Positions 38,322 through 48,000 of a stretch of 64,000 nucleotides of DNA are shown here, piece after piece. Under the pieces are notes generated by a model. It was given only the letters and a program-made list of their open reading frames with translations, did not search any database and was not told the DNA's origin. The stretch's first letter is position 1; each line of letters opens with the position of its first letter. The stretch is from Streptomyces fumanus (lineage in GTDB: Bacteria; Actinomycetota; Actinomycetes; Streptomycetales; Streptomycetaceae). Both the position numbers and the translations under genes were made by a program. The stretch lies in the NCBI RefSeq assembly GCF_014655295.1, contig NZ_BNBI01000004.1:248001-312000 (forward strand), written 5' to 3'.

Positions 38322-38355
38322 ATGCGGGTGCTGTCCCGCCGCGGGACCGTGTGAA

Positions 38356-38379
38356 GGCCCCCTCCCGCCGGAGGGGGCC
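38356..38379. terminator. Strong bidirectional terminator
   Basis: GGCCCCCTCC and GGAGGGGGCC form a perfect 10-bp stem with a 4-base loop CGCC between convergent genes ending at 38321 and 38456. Confidence 0.85.
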
Positions 38380-38455
38380 CTCGCGCTCGACAGGTCAGGA
38401 CCGCGGCGACGCGGGGGCAGCCGAGACATCGGCCCCGGTGCGGCGGGCGGCGAGG

Positions 38456-41400
38456 TCAGTGTCCTCGGCGCGGCTCCTGGACCCGGCTCTTGGTCGACTC
38501 GACCACCGGGTCGAGATTCCTGAACTGCTCGGTGTAGGAGCCGACCGAGATGCCCTCGACCTTCCGCTCGGCGGCGAGCTGCTGGAACGACGAGCTCTTG
38601 GAGGCGGTGGTGAGGATTCGGGCGGCGCTGCGCTGGAGATCGCCCAGACGCATCGTGTAGCTGCTGTCGGCCGGATAGTCGCCGGCCAGGCTCACCGTGT
38701 AGGAGACGACCGGGGTGGTGGCGTCACCGGGGGTGGCGTACCGGACGTCCGAGACGGTGATCGCGGCCTTCTGGGCGGCGGTCAGCGCGGTGGACTCCAG
38801 CAGCGTCCGGACGGAACGGTAGGCGTCGTCGACCGAGGTGAACCCGGCGTCGGGCGTGTACGTCCGGTGGTTGATGGCGTCCACGGTGGTGGTGCCGGAC
38901 AGCGGGGTCTTCGACAGGTCGGTCCTGCTGTCGACGGTGGTGGAGATCGTCGTCCCGCCGCCGGCGGCCAAGGTGAGCGCGCCGAGCCGGAAGCTGTAGC
39001 TGGGGGTACCGGTACTCTTGACGGTCCTCAGGTGGGCGGGGAGGCCGTTCAGGTCGATGACGGGTGCCGTCTTGACCGTCGCGTTGACGATGTCGGAAGG
39101 CTTCCCGCCGGGTTCGATCAGGTCGTTGCCCGCGTACATGGTGCCGGTCGCGCCGTGTGCACCGTCCCAGTCGCTCATCACGGTGCCCTGGAAGCCCCAT
39201 TCACCGCGCAGCAGATCGGTGAGAAGGTCGTAGTCGCCGGACGCGTAGGTGTTGTTGATCTTGTTGTAGGAGCTCATCACGGCCATCGGCTGAGCGGCCT
39301 TCACCGCGATCTCGAAGCCCTTGAGCTCGATCTCGCGCATCGCCCGCTCGCCGACCACGGTGTTGCCGCCGCTGCGGCCGGTCTCCTGGTTGTTCCCGGC
39401 GAAGTGCTTGACCGTGACACCGGTGCCCGGATTGCTCTGCACGCCCTCGGTGGTGGCGGCGGCGGTGAGGCCGGAGACCAGCGGGTCCTCCGAGTAGTAC
39501 TCGAAGTTGCGGCCGTTGAGCGGGTCGCGGTGGATGTTCATGCCGGGCGCCAGCCAGAGCTGGACACCGAACGCCTCCATCTCCTTGCCGATCGCCGTGC
39601 CGACCTTCCGGAGCAGGTCCCGGTCCCAGGTCTGGGCGAGCAAGGTACCGATCGGGAAGGCCGTGGCGTACTGGTAGGTGGCGGGGGTGGTGGCGATCCG
39701 CTGGGTGAGGCGGAGTCCCGCGGGTCCGTCGGCGAGGGTCATGCCGGGGATGCCCAGGTTCTCGTAGGCGCCGGTGGTGTAGCCGGCGGCGCCGACGGCG
39801 GACGGAGTGGTGCCGCCCGCGCTGGTGCCCTCCACGAGGGTGGCGAGCTGCGTCACCGACAGGCCGGCGACGAACTGCTCGACGGAGATCCTGCCCTTGG
39901 CGACGTCGTACAGCGTGTTGGCGGGACTGGTCCTGACGTACTCGACCTTCTCACCGGTCTTCGCCCGGTAGGGGGCGCCGGTGCCCTCCCAGTTCTTCTG
40001 GTCCTTGTCCAGGTGGACGGTGGTCGAGGAGATCTTCGCCCCGTCGAGCGCGTGGTACGGGGAGGAGGCGTCGACGGTGACGTCCTGCTCGTACGGCGAG
40101 GCGTTGTGCTCGGTGCGGAACGACCTCGGTTCCAGGGTGATCCGCTCGGCGTCGGCGATCTCCTTCTTCTCACCGGAGTAGGTGTAGAAGTCGGCCGGGT
40201 CGGCGGCCAGTTCGCTCGCGGGTTTCCGGTCGGCCAGCTCGGTGTGGACCTGCTCGGTCACCACGCGCTCGGCCAGGGCGAGCCGGGCCGCGACATGGGT
40301 GTTCCGGGAGGAGTCGCCGACCCGGACCACGTAGTCGCCCGCGTCGAGGACGTAGGCGGCCCGGGACTCGTCGTAGGAGGCCAGCGAGGTGGTGTCGAAG
40401 CCGATGGTCACGGTCTGCGAGGCCCCGGGAGCCAGGTCGTCGGTCTTCGCGTAGCCCGCCAGTTGCTGGTACGCCTTGTGCCGACCGGTCTGCGGGGCGG
40501 AGACGTACACCTGCACCACCTGGCTGCCGCTGTAGCGCCTGCCGGTGTTGGTGACCTCCGCGGTGACCCTCACCTGCCGCGCGTCCGCGGTGACCTGCCG
40601 CACCCGGATGTCGAAGCCGGTGTACGAACCTCCGTAACCGAAGGGGTAATTGACGACGGAGGCGGGGTCGGGGGCGAGGCGGCGGTAGAAGCTGTCGAAG
40701 TAGCGGTAGCCGACGTAGATGCCCTCGCTGTACTCCTCGGTGGTGGAGTTGCCGTCGTTGTCCGCGAACGTCGCGGAGGCAGGGTAGGCGGAGTAGGACG
40801 ACGCCCAGGTGTCGGTGAGCTTCCCCGAGGGGGTGACGGTTCCGTTCAGTACGTCGACCAGGGCGTTGCCGCTTTCCTGGCCGGCCTGGCTCATCAGCAG
40901 CATCGCGTCGAGCGCGAGGCCGCCGGACGGATCCTTCTCCGCCTTGTTGATCCGCTGGTAGAAGCTGGTGTCGATGACGCCGCCGGAGTTGATGACGACG
41001 ACCACTCGCCGGTACGTGCGGCCCAGCAGTGCGAGGTTGGCGCGCTCGGTGTCGGCCAGCTCGTAGTCGCCCTTGCCGGACGAACGGTCCTTGCCCTCAC
41101 CGGAGTTGCGGGCGATGACGTAGACGGCCGTGTCGGTCCGGGCCGTGGGCCGCGCGGTGTCGGCGGTGAGCGGCTGCTCCACCGAGGAGTAGTCGATCGT
41201 CGGGCCGAAGATGCCGCCGTCGGAGCCGATGCCGCCGTACTCGGTGTCGTAGGCGGAGGTCATCGCGGACCAGTAGGCACTGTCCGTGGTGATGGTGTAG
41301 CCGGCGTTCTCCAGACCCTGGCGGGCGGTGACCGTCGCCCGGTTGTTGACGGCGCCGGAGCCGGTGCCGCCCTTGACGGTGACGTAGGCGCCGACCCCGT

Positions 41401-41656
41401 ACAGGGCGACGTTGCCGGACGACGCGATGGGCAGTGCCTGGGCGTGATTCTCCATCAGGACCATGCCCTGCTCCGCGGCGGAGCGGGACAGGGCCGCGCC
41501 GGCCCTTTCGAGTGCGCTCGGCGCGGGCTCGGTGGTGGCGGCTCCGGCGGGCACCGTCCCGCCGGTCAGCAGGGCCGAAACCACGACCGAGGCTGCGGCT
41601 GCCACGGTCGCTACGGTCACGGCTCGGGGCCGGGAATTTCTTCGTGGGGGGTTCAC
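38456..41656 (-). CDS. Secreted GH3 beta-glucosidase, circularly permuted
   Basis: This 1066-residue exported enzyme starts at GTG 41656 and has a signal peptide cleaved near AGA-ATT (residue 40). The domain order is reversed from normal GH3: the alpha/beta sandwich domain comes first (about 45-305, with VVINSGGVID and GQESGNALVDVLNG), then a fibronectin-like domain (about 370-460), and the TIM-barrel domain lies after about residue 590. The barrel holds LADGPAGLRL, GMNIHRDPLNGRNFEYYSEDP, KHFAGNNQE and VMSDWDGAHG, whose Asp829 is the expected nucleophile. Permuted GH3 enzymes are known from some gut and rumen bacteria. No CebR box is present; a good promoter lies at 41705-41733. Confidence 0.9.
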   Translation of the reverse strand: MNPPRRNSRPRAVTVATVAAAASVVVSALLTGGTVPAGAATTEPAPSALERAGAALSRSAAEQGMVLMENHAQALPIASSGNVALYGVGAYVTVKGGTGSGAVNNRATVTARQGLENAGYTITTDSAYWSAMTSAYDTEYGGIGSDGGIFGPTIDYSSVEQPLTADTARPTARTDTAVYVIARNSGEGKDRSSGKGDYELADTERANLALLGRTYRRVVVVINSGGVIDTSFYQRINKAEKDPSGGLALDAMLLMSQAGQESGNALVDVLNGTVTPSGKLTDTWASSYSAYPASATFADNDGNSTTEEYSEGIYVGYRYFDSFYRRLAPDPASVVNYPFGYGGSYTGFDIRVRQVTADARQVRVTAEVTNTGRRYSGSQVVQVYVSAPQTGRHKAYQQLAGYAKTDDLAPGASQTVTIGFDTTSLASYDESRAAYVLDAGDYVVRVGDSSRNTHVAARLALAERVVTEQVHTELADRKPASELAADPADFYTYSGEKKEIADAERITLEPRSFRTEHNASPYEQDVTVDASSPYHALDGAKISSTTVHLDKDQKNWEGTGAPYRAKTGEKVEYVRTSPANTLYDVAKGRISVEQFVAGLSVTQLATLVEGTSAGGTTPSAVGAAGYTTGAYENLGIPGMTLADGPAGLRLTQRIATTPATYQYATAFPIGTLLAQTWDRDLLRKVGTAIGKEMEAFGVQLWLAPGMNIHRDPLNGRNFEYYSEDPLVSGLTAAATTEGVQSNPGTGVTVKHFAGNNQETGRSGGNTVVGERAMREIELKGFEIAVKAAQPMAVMSSYNKINNTYASGDYDLLTDLLRGEWGFQGTVMSDWDGAHGATGTMYAGNDLIEPGGKPSDIVNATVKTAPVIDLNGLPAHLRTVKSTGTPSYSFRLGALTLAAGGGTTISTTVDSRTDLSKTPLSGTTTVDAINHRTYTPDAGFTSVDDAYRSVRTLLESTALTAAQKAAITVSDVRYATPGDATTPVVSYTVSLAGDYPADSSYTMRLGDLQRSAARILTTASKSSSFQQLAAERKVEGISVGSYTEQFRNLDPVVESTKSRVQEPRRGH

Positions 41657-41704
41657 AGACAGCGTCCTCTCTGCCTTGTCCGGCCGGGAGCCGGACGCAG
41701 GAGG

Positions 41705-41733
41705 AGGCTAGGAGGCAGCTTTCGACGCGTCAA
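41705..41733 (-). promoter_or_regulatory. Promoter of the GH3 gene
   Basis: On the minus strand TTGACG (-35, 41733-41728) and TAGCCT (-10, 41710-41705) are separated by exactly 17 bases, a good match for the vegetative Streptomyces promoter. The -10 ends 48 bp before the GTG start. Confidence 0.7.
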
Positions 41734-42084
41734 TAAATGAAGGCGTTGTCCATCTCGTGGGGTTCGTCGGTTCACCAGTGGTACTCAAGGCTGGTTTCTG
41801 GATGCATCTGATGCACTCATCCGCTGCAGCCGTCGTCGGCGCTCGCATCCGGTCTGCTGTGCCGTGCCGTCAGTGGCAGAAGAAACGCATGGTCAGAGGC
41901 GTTCGGTGCGCTGTTCTCCGCCGTGTGCTCGGTTCGCTCCCATGGCTTCCCGGTGAATCGTGCACACCTGGAACGCCGACTCGGTGCCGCGCTTTTCCCA
42001 CTCCTGTAGCCGATGCGTTCTTTTCTCGCGCCGGTCCGCTGAACGGACCAGTAATGTCGCACGCTGCCCGTTCGGAAAAGACGC
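41734..42084. other. Intergenic region of lower GC, no gene
   Basis: This stretch is visibly less GC-rich than its surroundings and has no gene I can support. It contains a 13-bp palindrome TGCATC-T-GATGCA (41803-41815), a possible site for a GH3 regulator, and a hairpin GGTCCG-CTGAA-CGGACC (42033-42049) downstream of the TetR gene that may be its terminator. Confidence 0.5.
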
Positions 42085-42648
42085 TCAGCGGAGTCTGAGT
42101 CCGTCGACGACGACGTTCAGCATGCGGTGCAATTGAGGGCGCTGCTCCGGTGCGCCGGCGACGGAGAGCAGACCGGAGAGGATGGCACCCACCTCGACCG
42201 GGTCGATGTCGCCGCGTAGTTCTCCTGCTGTGGTGCCGGCTTCGAGCAGCATCGCCAGGATCTGCTGGACCTCGTCGCAGACCGGTCCGGTGCCGAAGCG
42301 GCCGGAGGCGCTCATGGCGACCAGCGCCTCGCAGATGCCGCGTCGCTCGCCGGCCCAGTCGGCGAACCGCAGCATCCACGCGTGGAGGGCCCGCGCGGGC
42401 GGTTCGGTGGCCAGCAGGGTGCGCGCCTCTTCACGCAGGGGCCGGATCTGGTCCCGGTAGACCTCTTCGACCAGGTCCTCCCGGGTGGGGAAGTGCCGGT
42501 ACAGGGTGGCGTTCCCCACTCCCGCGCGCTTGGCGATCGCGTCCAGGGAGATCGCGCGTCCGGACGCGAAGGCTTCGGCGGCCGTGGCGATCAGATGCTC
42601 GCGGTTGCGCTGTGCGTCGGCGCGCAGGGTGCTGCGTCGAGGTGTCAT
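42085..42648 (-). CDS. TetR-family repressor
   Basis: This 187-residue regulator (191 if ATG 42660 is used) has the TetR helix-turn-helix in residues 10-55 (NREHLIATAAEAFASGRAISLDAIAKRAGVGNATLYRHFPTREDLVEEVYRD) and an SBP-type C-terminal ligand domain ending LHRMLNVVVDGLRLR. It belongs to the subfamily that often represses a divergent aldo/keto reductase and SDR. Two palindromes in the divergent spacer are likely operators. Confidence 0.9.
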   Translation of the reverse strand: MTPRRSTLRADAQRNREHLIATAAEAFASGRAISLDAIAKRAGVGNATLYRHFPTREDLVEEVYRDQIRPLREEARTLLATEPPARALHAWMLRFADWAGERRGICEALVAMSASGRFGTGPVCDEVQQILAMLLEAGTTAGELRGDIDPVEVGAILSGLLSVAGAPEQRPQLHRMLNVVVDGLRLR

Positions 42649-42692
42649 GACCTTCGCCATCGTGAGGTGTCGGATGAGGCCCGGGAACGATT

Positions 42693-42742
42693 CGGGGACG
42701 TCCCCGGTTCAGTGTACGCTGAGGGAAACGGGGAGGTCCCCG
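42693..42742. promoter_or_regulatory. Paired palindromes, candidate TetR operators
   Basis: CGGGGACGTCCCCG (42693-42706, perfect) and CGGGGAGGTCCCCG (42729-42742) have centres 36 bp apart between the divergent TetR and aldo/keto reductase genes. A TACGCT -10 candidate (42715-42720) lies between them, so binding would block both directions. Confidence 0.72.
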
Positions 42743-42863
42743 GTTGCGGTGATCTCCGCCATCGCGTCAGCGAGACGGAAGGTCTGCCCTGCCCGCAGCG
42801 CCGGGCCTGCCCCGCCATCCGCACCCCTCGAACGCACGCGGCACACCTGACAGGAGAACCCCG

Positions 42864-43934
42864 ATGGCACTCACTCTCGACACTTATCGGCTGCTGGGCC
42901 GTTCCGGACTCCGGGTCTCACCGCTGGCGCTGGGCACGGCGACCTTCGGCACCGAGTGGGGCTGGGGCGCCGAGCGCGACGAGGCGCGCAAGCTCTTCGA
43001 CCGCTACACCGAGCTCGGCGGGAACTTCTTCGACACCGCCAGCACCTACACCAACGGCACCTCCGAGCGGCTGCTCGGCGAGTTCGCCCGCGCCGACCGC
43101 GACAAGATGGTGCTGGCGACGAAGTACTCGACGCTGCGCCGGCCCGGTGACCCGAACTCCGGGGGCACCCACCGCAAGAGCATGCTGGCGTCGGTGGAGG
43201 CCAGTCTGCGGCAGTTGAACACCGACCACATCGATCTGCTCTACGTGAACGTATGGGACTTCAGGACACCGGTGGAGGAGATCCTGCGGGGCCTGGACGA
43301 CCTGGTGAGGCAGGGCAAGGTGCTGTACGTGGCGATCTCCAGCGCCCCGGCCTGGCAGGTGTCGCGCATGCAGGCGATCGCCGACCTGCGCGGCTGGTCG
43401 CCCCTGGTCGCCCTGGAGACCGAGTACAGCCTGATCGAACGCACCGCGGAGCGCGACCTGATACCGATGGCACGCGAGATGGGACTCGGCGTGGTTCCCT
43501 TCTCCCCGCTGGGCGGCGGGGTGCTCACCGGCAAGTACAGCCGGGCGGACCGGAACCCGGCGGACTCCGTCGTCGGCGAAACCGCCGGCAACCGCAAGAG
43601 CCTCAACGCCGCCCTCGGCTGGGTCACCGACCGCAACCTCGCCATCGCCGACGCGGTGAAGGAGGTGGCCGCCGAACTGGGCCGCACACCCGCCCAGGTC
43701 GCACTGGCCTGGACCCTGAACGCCCCGGGCGTGACGGCACCCATCATCGGCGCCCGCACCATCGCGCAGCTCGACGACAACCTGGGTGCCCTGGAGGTCG
43801 AGCTGACTCCCGCCCATCTGGCCCGCCTCGACGAGATCAGCGCCATCGACCTCGGCAATCCGCACGACCTGCTCGCCGGCGCGCACATCCGCGCGGTCAC
43901 CACGGGCGACATGAAGATCGAGACCCGCGGCTGA
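42864..43934 (+). CDS. Aldo/keto reductase
   Basis: This 356-residue enzyme is a full aldo/keto reductase with GLRVSPLALGTATFG at the N-terminus, the Asp of FFDTASTYTNGTSERLLGE and the Lys of VLATKYS. At the Tyr position the motif reads TASTYTNG, as in other members of the AKR_unclassified/YajO-like group. The C-terminal half has GVVPFSPLGGGVLTGKY and VTAPIIGARTIAQLDDNL for NADPH binding. An SDR follows on the same strand after 69 bp, and a TetR gene is divergent. The substrate is not known. Confidence 0.92.
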   Translation: MALTLDTYRLLGRSGLRVSPLALGTATFGTEWGWGAERDEARKLFDRYTELGGNFFDTASTYTNGTSERLLGEFARADRDKMVLATKYSTLRRPGDPNSGGTHRKSMLASVEASLRQLNTDHIDLLYVNVWDFRTPVEEILRGLDDLVRQGKVLYVAISSAPAWQVSRMQAIADLRGWSPLVALETEYSLIERTAERDLIPMAREMGLGVVPFSPLGGGVLTGKYSRADRNPADSVVGETAGNRKSLNAALGWVTDRNLAIADAVKEVAAELGRTPAQVALAWTLNAPGVTAPIIGARTIAQLDDNLGALEVELTPAHLARLDEISAIDLGNPHDLLAGAHIRAVTTGDMKIETRG

Positions 43935-43964
43935 TGCGCCGCACGAACAGCGACATACCGCTAT

Positions 43965-43981
43965 ATCGACCCGTTGTCGAT
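43965..43981. promoter_or_regulatory. Small inverted repeat before the SDR gene
   Basis: ATCGAC-CCGTT-GTCGAT lies in the 69-bp gap between the aldo/keto reductase and SDR genes and may be a regulator site or weak attenuator. Confidence 0.3.
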
Positions 43982-44003
43982 GAGGGAATGGAGCAACTTC
44001 CGT

Positions 44004-44750
44004 ATGGGTGAGTACAGCGGCGGAAACGTGGTGATCACGGGTGGCAGCAGCGGGATGGGGCTCGCGCTGGCGGAACTGCTGGTGCGAGGCGGAGCCCGGG
44101 TGCTGATCACCGGTCGTTCCCAGGCCAAGCTCGACGCGGCACGCGAGCGGCTCGGCGAGAACGCCGTGGCCGTCCGGGCGGATGTGGCCGCCCTGCCCGA
44201 CCTGGACCTGCTCGCCGGCCGGGTGAGGAGCGAGCTCGGCTCGATCGAGGCTCTGTTCGTCAACGCCGGTATCTCAGCCCTCACGCCCCTCGAGTCGACG
44301 ACCGAGGACGCGTACGACGAGCTGTTCGCGATCAACGTCAAGGGCGCCTTCTTCACCGTGCAGAAACTCGCCCCGCTGCTCAGCGCGGGCGCCGGCGTCG
44401 TCCTCACCACCTCGATCGCGAACGTCATCGGCATGGTGGACACCAGCGTCTACGCGGCCGGCAAGGCGGCGCTGCGCTCGATGGCCCGTTCCTTCTCCCG
44501 CGAGCTGCTTCCGCGGGGAATCCGGGTCAACGCGATCAGCCCGGGCCCCATCGACTCGGGGATCCTGGAAACGATGAACCTGTCCGAAGAGGCCGCCGAC
44601 CAGTTCCGGGCGGAGCGGACCGCGAGCAACCCCATGAAGCGCTACGGCACCGTCGAGGAGTTCGCCAAGGCGGCGGCGTTCCTCGCTTTCGACGCCACGT
44701 ACACCACCGGCGTCGAGCTGGCCGTGGACGGCGGCGAGACCCAGCTCTGA
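44004..44750 (+). CDS. Short-chain dehydrogenase/reductase
   Basis: This 248-residue classical SDR shows NVVITGGSSGMGLALAE (TGxxxGxG), NAGIS (NAG motif), the catalytic Ser in VVLTTSIAN and YAAGKAA (YxxxK), with the C-terminal YTTGVELAVDGGETQL. It would oxidise or reduce a small alcohol or ketone with NAD(P)H. It follows the aldo/keto reductase and is probably under the same TetR control. A long hairpin after it ends the operon. Confidence 0.92.
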   Translation: MGEYSGGNVVITGGSSGMGLALAELLVRGGARVLITGRSQAKLDAARERLGENAVAVRADVAALPDLDLLAGRVRSELGSIEALFVNAGISALTPLESTTEDAYDELFAINVKGAFFTVQKLAPLLSAGAGVVLTTSIANVIGMVDTSVYAAGKAALRSMARSFSRELLPRGIRVNAISPGPIDSGILETMNLSEEAADQFRAERTASNPMKRYGTVEEFAKAAAFLAFDATYTTGVELAVDGGETQL

Positions 44751-44816
44751 GCCTCACCCGGGGATGCCGCCGGAAGGTGACGTGCGGCCGGCGCGCGCTG
44801 ACCATGACGCGTGTGA

Positions 44817-44874
44817 CCTCTGCTTCGCCGTGAGGCCCGGATGGTCCGGCCGGTGCCGTACGGCGAAGCAGAGG
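44817..44874 (+). terminator. Long hairpin with nested stem, terminator-like
   Basis: CCTCTGCTTCGCCGT (44817-44831) and ACGGCGAAGCAGAGG (44860-44874) are perfect 15-bp arms. The 28-base loop itself can fold (GGCCCGGA...TCCGGCC). It lies 66 bp after the SDR stop. Confidence 0.75.
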
Positions 44875-44931
44875 CACTCCCCCCGGGAGCGGGTTGTTCA
44901 CCGCTCGTGTCACCGATTTCAGCGGGACGGG

Positions 44932-44967
44932 CATTGTTCAGCACGCGGTCGCGGCGGTCGAACAATG
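44932..44967. promoter_or_regulatory. Inverted repeat upstream of the STAND gene
   Basis: CATTGTTC (44932-44939) and GAACAATG (44960-44967) are perfect 8-bp arms with centres 28 bp apart. A third TTGTTCA copy lies at 44894-44900. They sit 88-160 bp upstream of GTG 45055 and may be binding sites for its own HTH domain. Confidence 0.55.
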
Positions 44968-45054
44968 GCCGGAGGTGATCTCTGCGCGGGCCCGTCGGGG
45001 CGGATACGTTGCCTCCCGGGGCGGTTCCGAGGAAGCGGCGCAGGGGGGGGTGCG

Positions 45055-48000
45055 GTGGCCGGGCGTCCTGAGGCGCCGGTGGATCCGGGGGCGGGGCCGG
45101 TGCAGCGGCTGGCCTATGAACTGCGCAAGCTGCGCAGCGAGGCGGGCGGGGTCACCTACCGGGTGCTGGCGCAGCGGGCGGGGTACTCCGTCACGGCGCT
45201 GTCGCAGGCAGCCGCGGGTCAGCGGTTGCCGACCCTGCCGGTGGTGCTGGCCTACGCCGTGGCGTGCGGGGGCGATCCGGTCGAATGGGAGGCCCGGTGG
45301 AAACGGACCGTCGACGCGGTGGCCGCCGCCTCGGACCGTGCGGAAGACGGCACCGGGACCGGGACGGTGCCGCCCTACAAAGGGCTGGCGCGGTTCGAGG
45401 CGGAGGACCGGGACCGGTTCTTCGGCCGTGAGCGGCTGCTCACGGAGGTGCTGGAGCTGCTGCGCGGACGGCGGCTGACGGCCGTGTTCGGCGCCTCGGG
45501 CAGCGGCAAGTCCTCCCTGCTGCGCGCCGGCGTCATCCCCGCCCTGCGGCAGAGCCAGGACGCGGCGCTGCGCCCGGCCGTCATCCGCATCCTCACCCCC
45601 GGCGAGCACCCTGCCCGCACCCACGCCCGGCTCCTGGCCCCCGGGGAGCCAGGGTCCGAGTCCGAATCCGGCGGCGCGGACACCTTCGTGGTCGTCGACC
45701 AGTTCGAGGAGGTCTTCACCCTCTGCCAGGACGCGGGCGAGCGCTCCCGGTTCATCGACCTGCTGCTGGCCGCCTGCCATCCCGGGAGCCGGTTGCGGGT
45801 GCTTCTCGCGGTACGGGCGGACTTCTACGGCCACTGCGCCGGACACCCCCGCCTGGCCGAGGCACTGCGCGACGCCCAGTTGCTGGTCGGCCCGATGAAC
45901 GCGGCCGAAGTGCGCGAGGCGATCGTCAAGCCCGCCGCGGCGGCCGGCCTGAGCGTGGAACGGGCGCTGACCTCCCGCCTGGTGGAGCAGGTCACCGGCG
46001 CGCCGGGCGGGCTGCCGCTGCTGTCGCACGTACTGCTGGAGACCTGGCGCCGCCGCCGCGGCAGAGTACTGACCCTGGCGGCCTACGAAGCCGCCGGCGG
46101 CCTGGAAGGTGCCGTCGCCCAGACCGCCGAGGAGGTCTACAGCCGCCTCACCCCGGTCCAGGCGGCCGCGGCGCGCCGGGTGCTGCTGCGGCTGGTCACC
46201 CCCGGCGACGGCACCTCCGACACCCGCAGACCCGCCCCGTACGCGGAAGTGCGGGACGCCGGCGAAGCGGAGGCCGCCCAGGTGGTGGAGGCGTTCCTCC
46301 GGGCGCGGCTGCTCACTCTGGACGAGGGCACCATCGATCTGGCTCATGAAGCACTGCTGAGCGCCTGGCCCCGCCTGCGGGCCTGGATCGAGCAGGACCG
46401 CGACCGTCTGCGCGCCCACCGCGGCCTCACCGAGGCCGCACGCTCCTGGGAGGAACTGGACCGCGATCCCGGCGCGCTGTACCGCGGCATCCGCCTGGCC
46501 GCCGCCCGGGATCACTTCGGCTCCGGGCGGTCGGCGGATCTCACCGCGGCGGAACGCGCGTTCCTCGACGCGAGCACGGCCGCGCAGGAGAAGGAAGAAC
46601 GTGCCGCGGCCCGGACCGCCCGCCGACTGCGTCTGTTCACGGCGGCGCTCTCCGTCCTGGTGGTCCTGGCGGTCACGGCCGGACTGCTGGCCTGGCAGCA
46701 GAGCCGGGCCAGCGACCGGCAGCGCCGGGACGCCGACGCCGCGCGGCGCGCCGCCGTCTCCCGCGAGTTGGCCTCCCACTCCGCCGCCCTCATCGGCACG
46801 AACGTCGATCTCGCCGCGCTCCTGGCCGTACAGGCGTACCGCACCAGCCCCACGGCACAGGCCGCACAGAGCCTGTACGCCGCGGCGGCCGTGCCCTTGC
46901 GCCGACGTCTGACGGGCCATCAGGGCCCGGTGCTCTCGGTGGCGTTCCGCTCCGACGGCCGCCTGGTGAGCGCCGCCGACGACGGTACGCTGCGCCAGTG
47001 GGACGCCTCTGCCGGGCAGCTCCGCCGGACCGTTCCGGGCAGCGCCTACAGCGCGCCGAGGTTCGCCCCGAACGGCCGCCTTCTGGCCACGGCGGGTCTT
47101 GGCGGCGGAGTGGAACTGCGGGACACGGTCACCGGCCGCGTCCGCAAGCGGCTGGCCGTGCACGATCCCGACATCATGGCGGCGGCCTTCAGCCCGGACG
47201 GCCGCACCCTCGCCACGGACGGCCGCTCCGGTACGGAACTGTGGGACACGCGCACCGGCCGACGCCGCGCCGCCCTTCCCGCCCCCGCCCGCGCGACCCG
47301 CTCGGCGGCGTCGAGCCGCCCGGACACCGGCGCGGTCCTGTCCTGGGGGTTCAGCCCGGACGGCCGTACGCTCGCCACCGGCGGGAACGGGGTGGAGCTG
47401 TGGGACGCCCGCACCGGCCGGCACCTGAGGAGCCTGCCCGGACCGGTCTCCCCGGTCGACGCGCTGGCCTTCGGCCCCGACGGCCGTACGCTCGCCACCG
47501 GCAACGACGACGGGGTGGAGCTGTGGGACACCCGCACCGGCCGACGGCGCGGCGCACTGGCGCAGTACACCGGCCCGCTCTCGTCCCTGGCCTTCAGCCC
47601 CGACGGCCGCACCCTGGCCACCGGCAGCCACGATCACACGGTCCGCCTCTGGGACACCGGTTCCGGCCGCCTGGACAGCAGCCTGACCGGGCATACGGGC
47701 GCGGTCCTCACCCTGGCCTTCAGTCCCGACGGCCACACCCTGGCCACCGGCGGCGCCGACCGCACCATCAGGCTGTGGAACATGCCCGACAGCCCCTCCC
47801 GCACCCTCCTGTCCCGGCACCCCGGACAAGCAGTCACCGCGGTGTTCGCACCCGGCGGCCGCACCGTCGCCACCAGCAGCACCGGAGATGCGGCGGTGCG
47901 ACTGTGGGACACCGCCACCGGACGTGTGCGGGCCGGCTTGCGCTGGCCCGGGAAGACGGACCCACCGGCCGTCGCGGCCTTCAGTCCCGACGGCCGGACC

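Noticed and set aside
38351..41740. Plus-strand open frame of 1129 codons opposite the GH3 gene
   Set aside because: Its composition is Gly/Val/Asp/Arg low-complexity typical of an antisense shadow, while the minus strand encodes a full GH3 enzyme.
41757..42098. Plus-strand frame of 113 codons in the low-GC spacer
   Set aside because: No ribosome-binding site, no family resemblance, and it overlaps the end of the TetR gene on the other strand.
45733..45746. GAGCGCTCCC inside the STAND gene
   Set aside because: It is in coding sequence and lacks the symmetrical flank, so it is a chance match.
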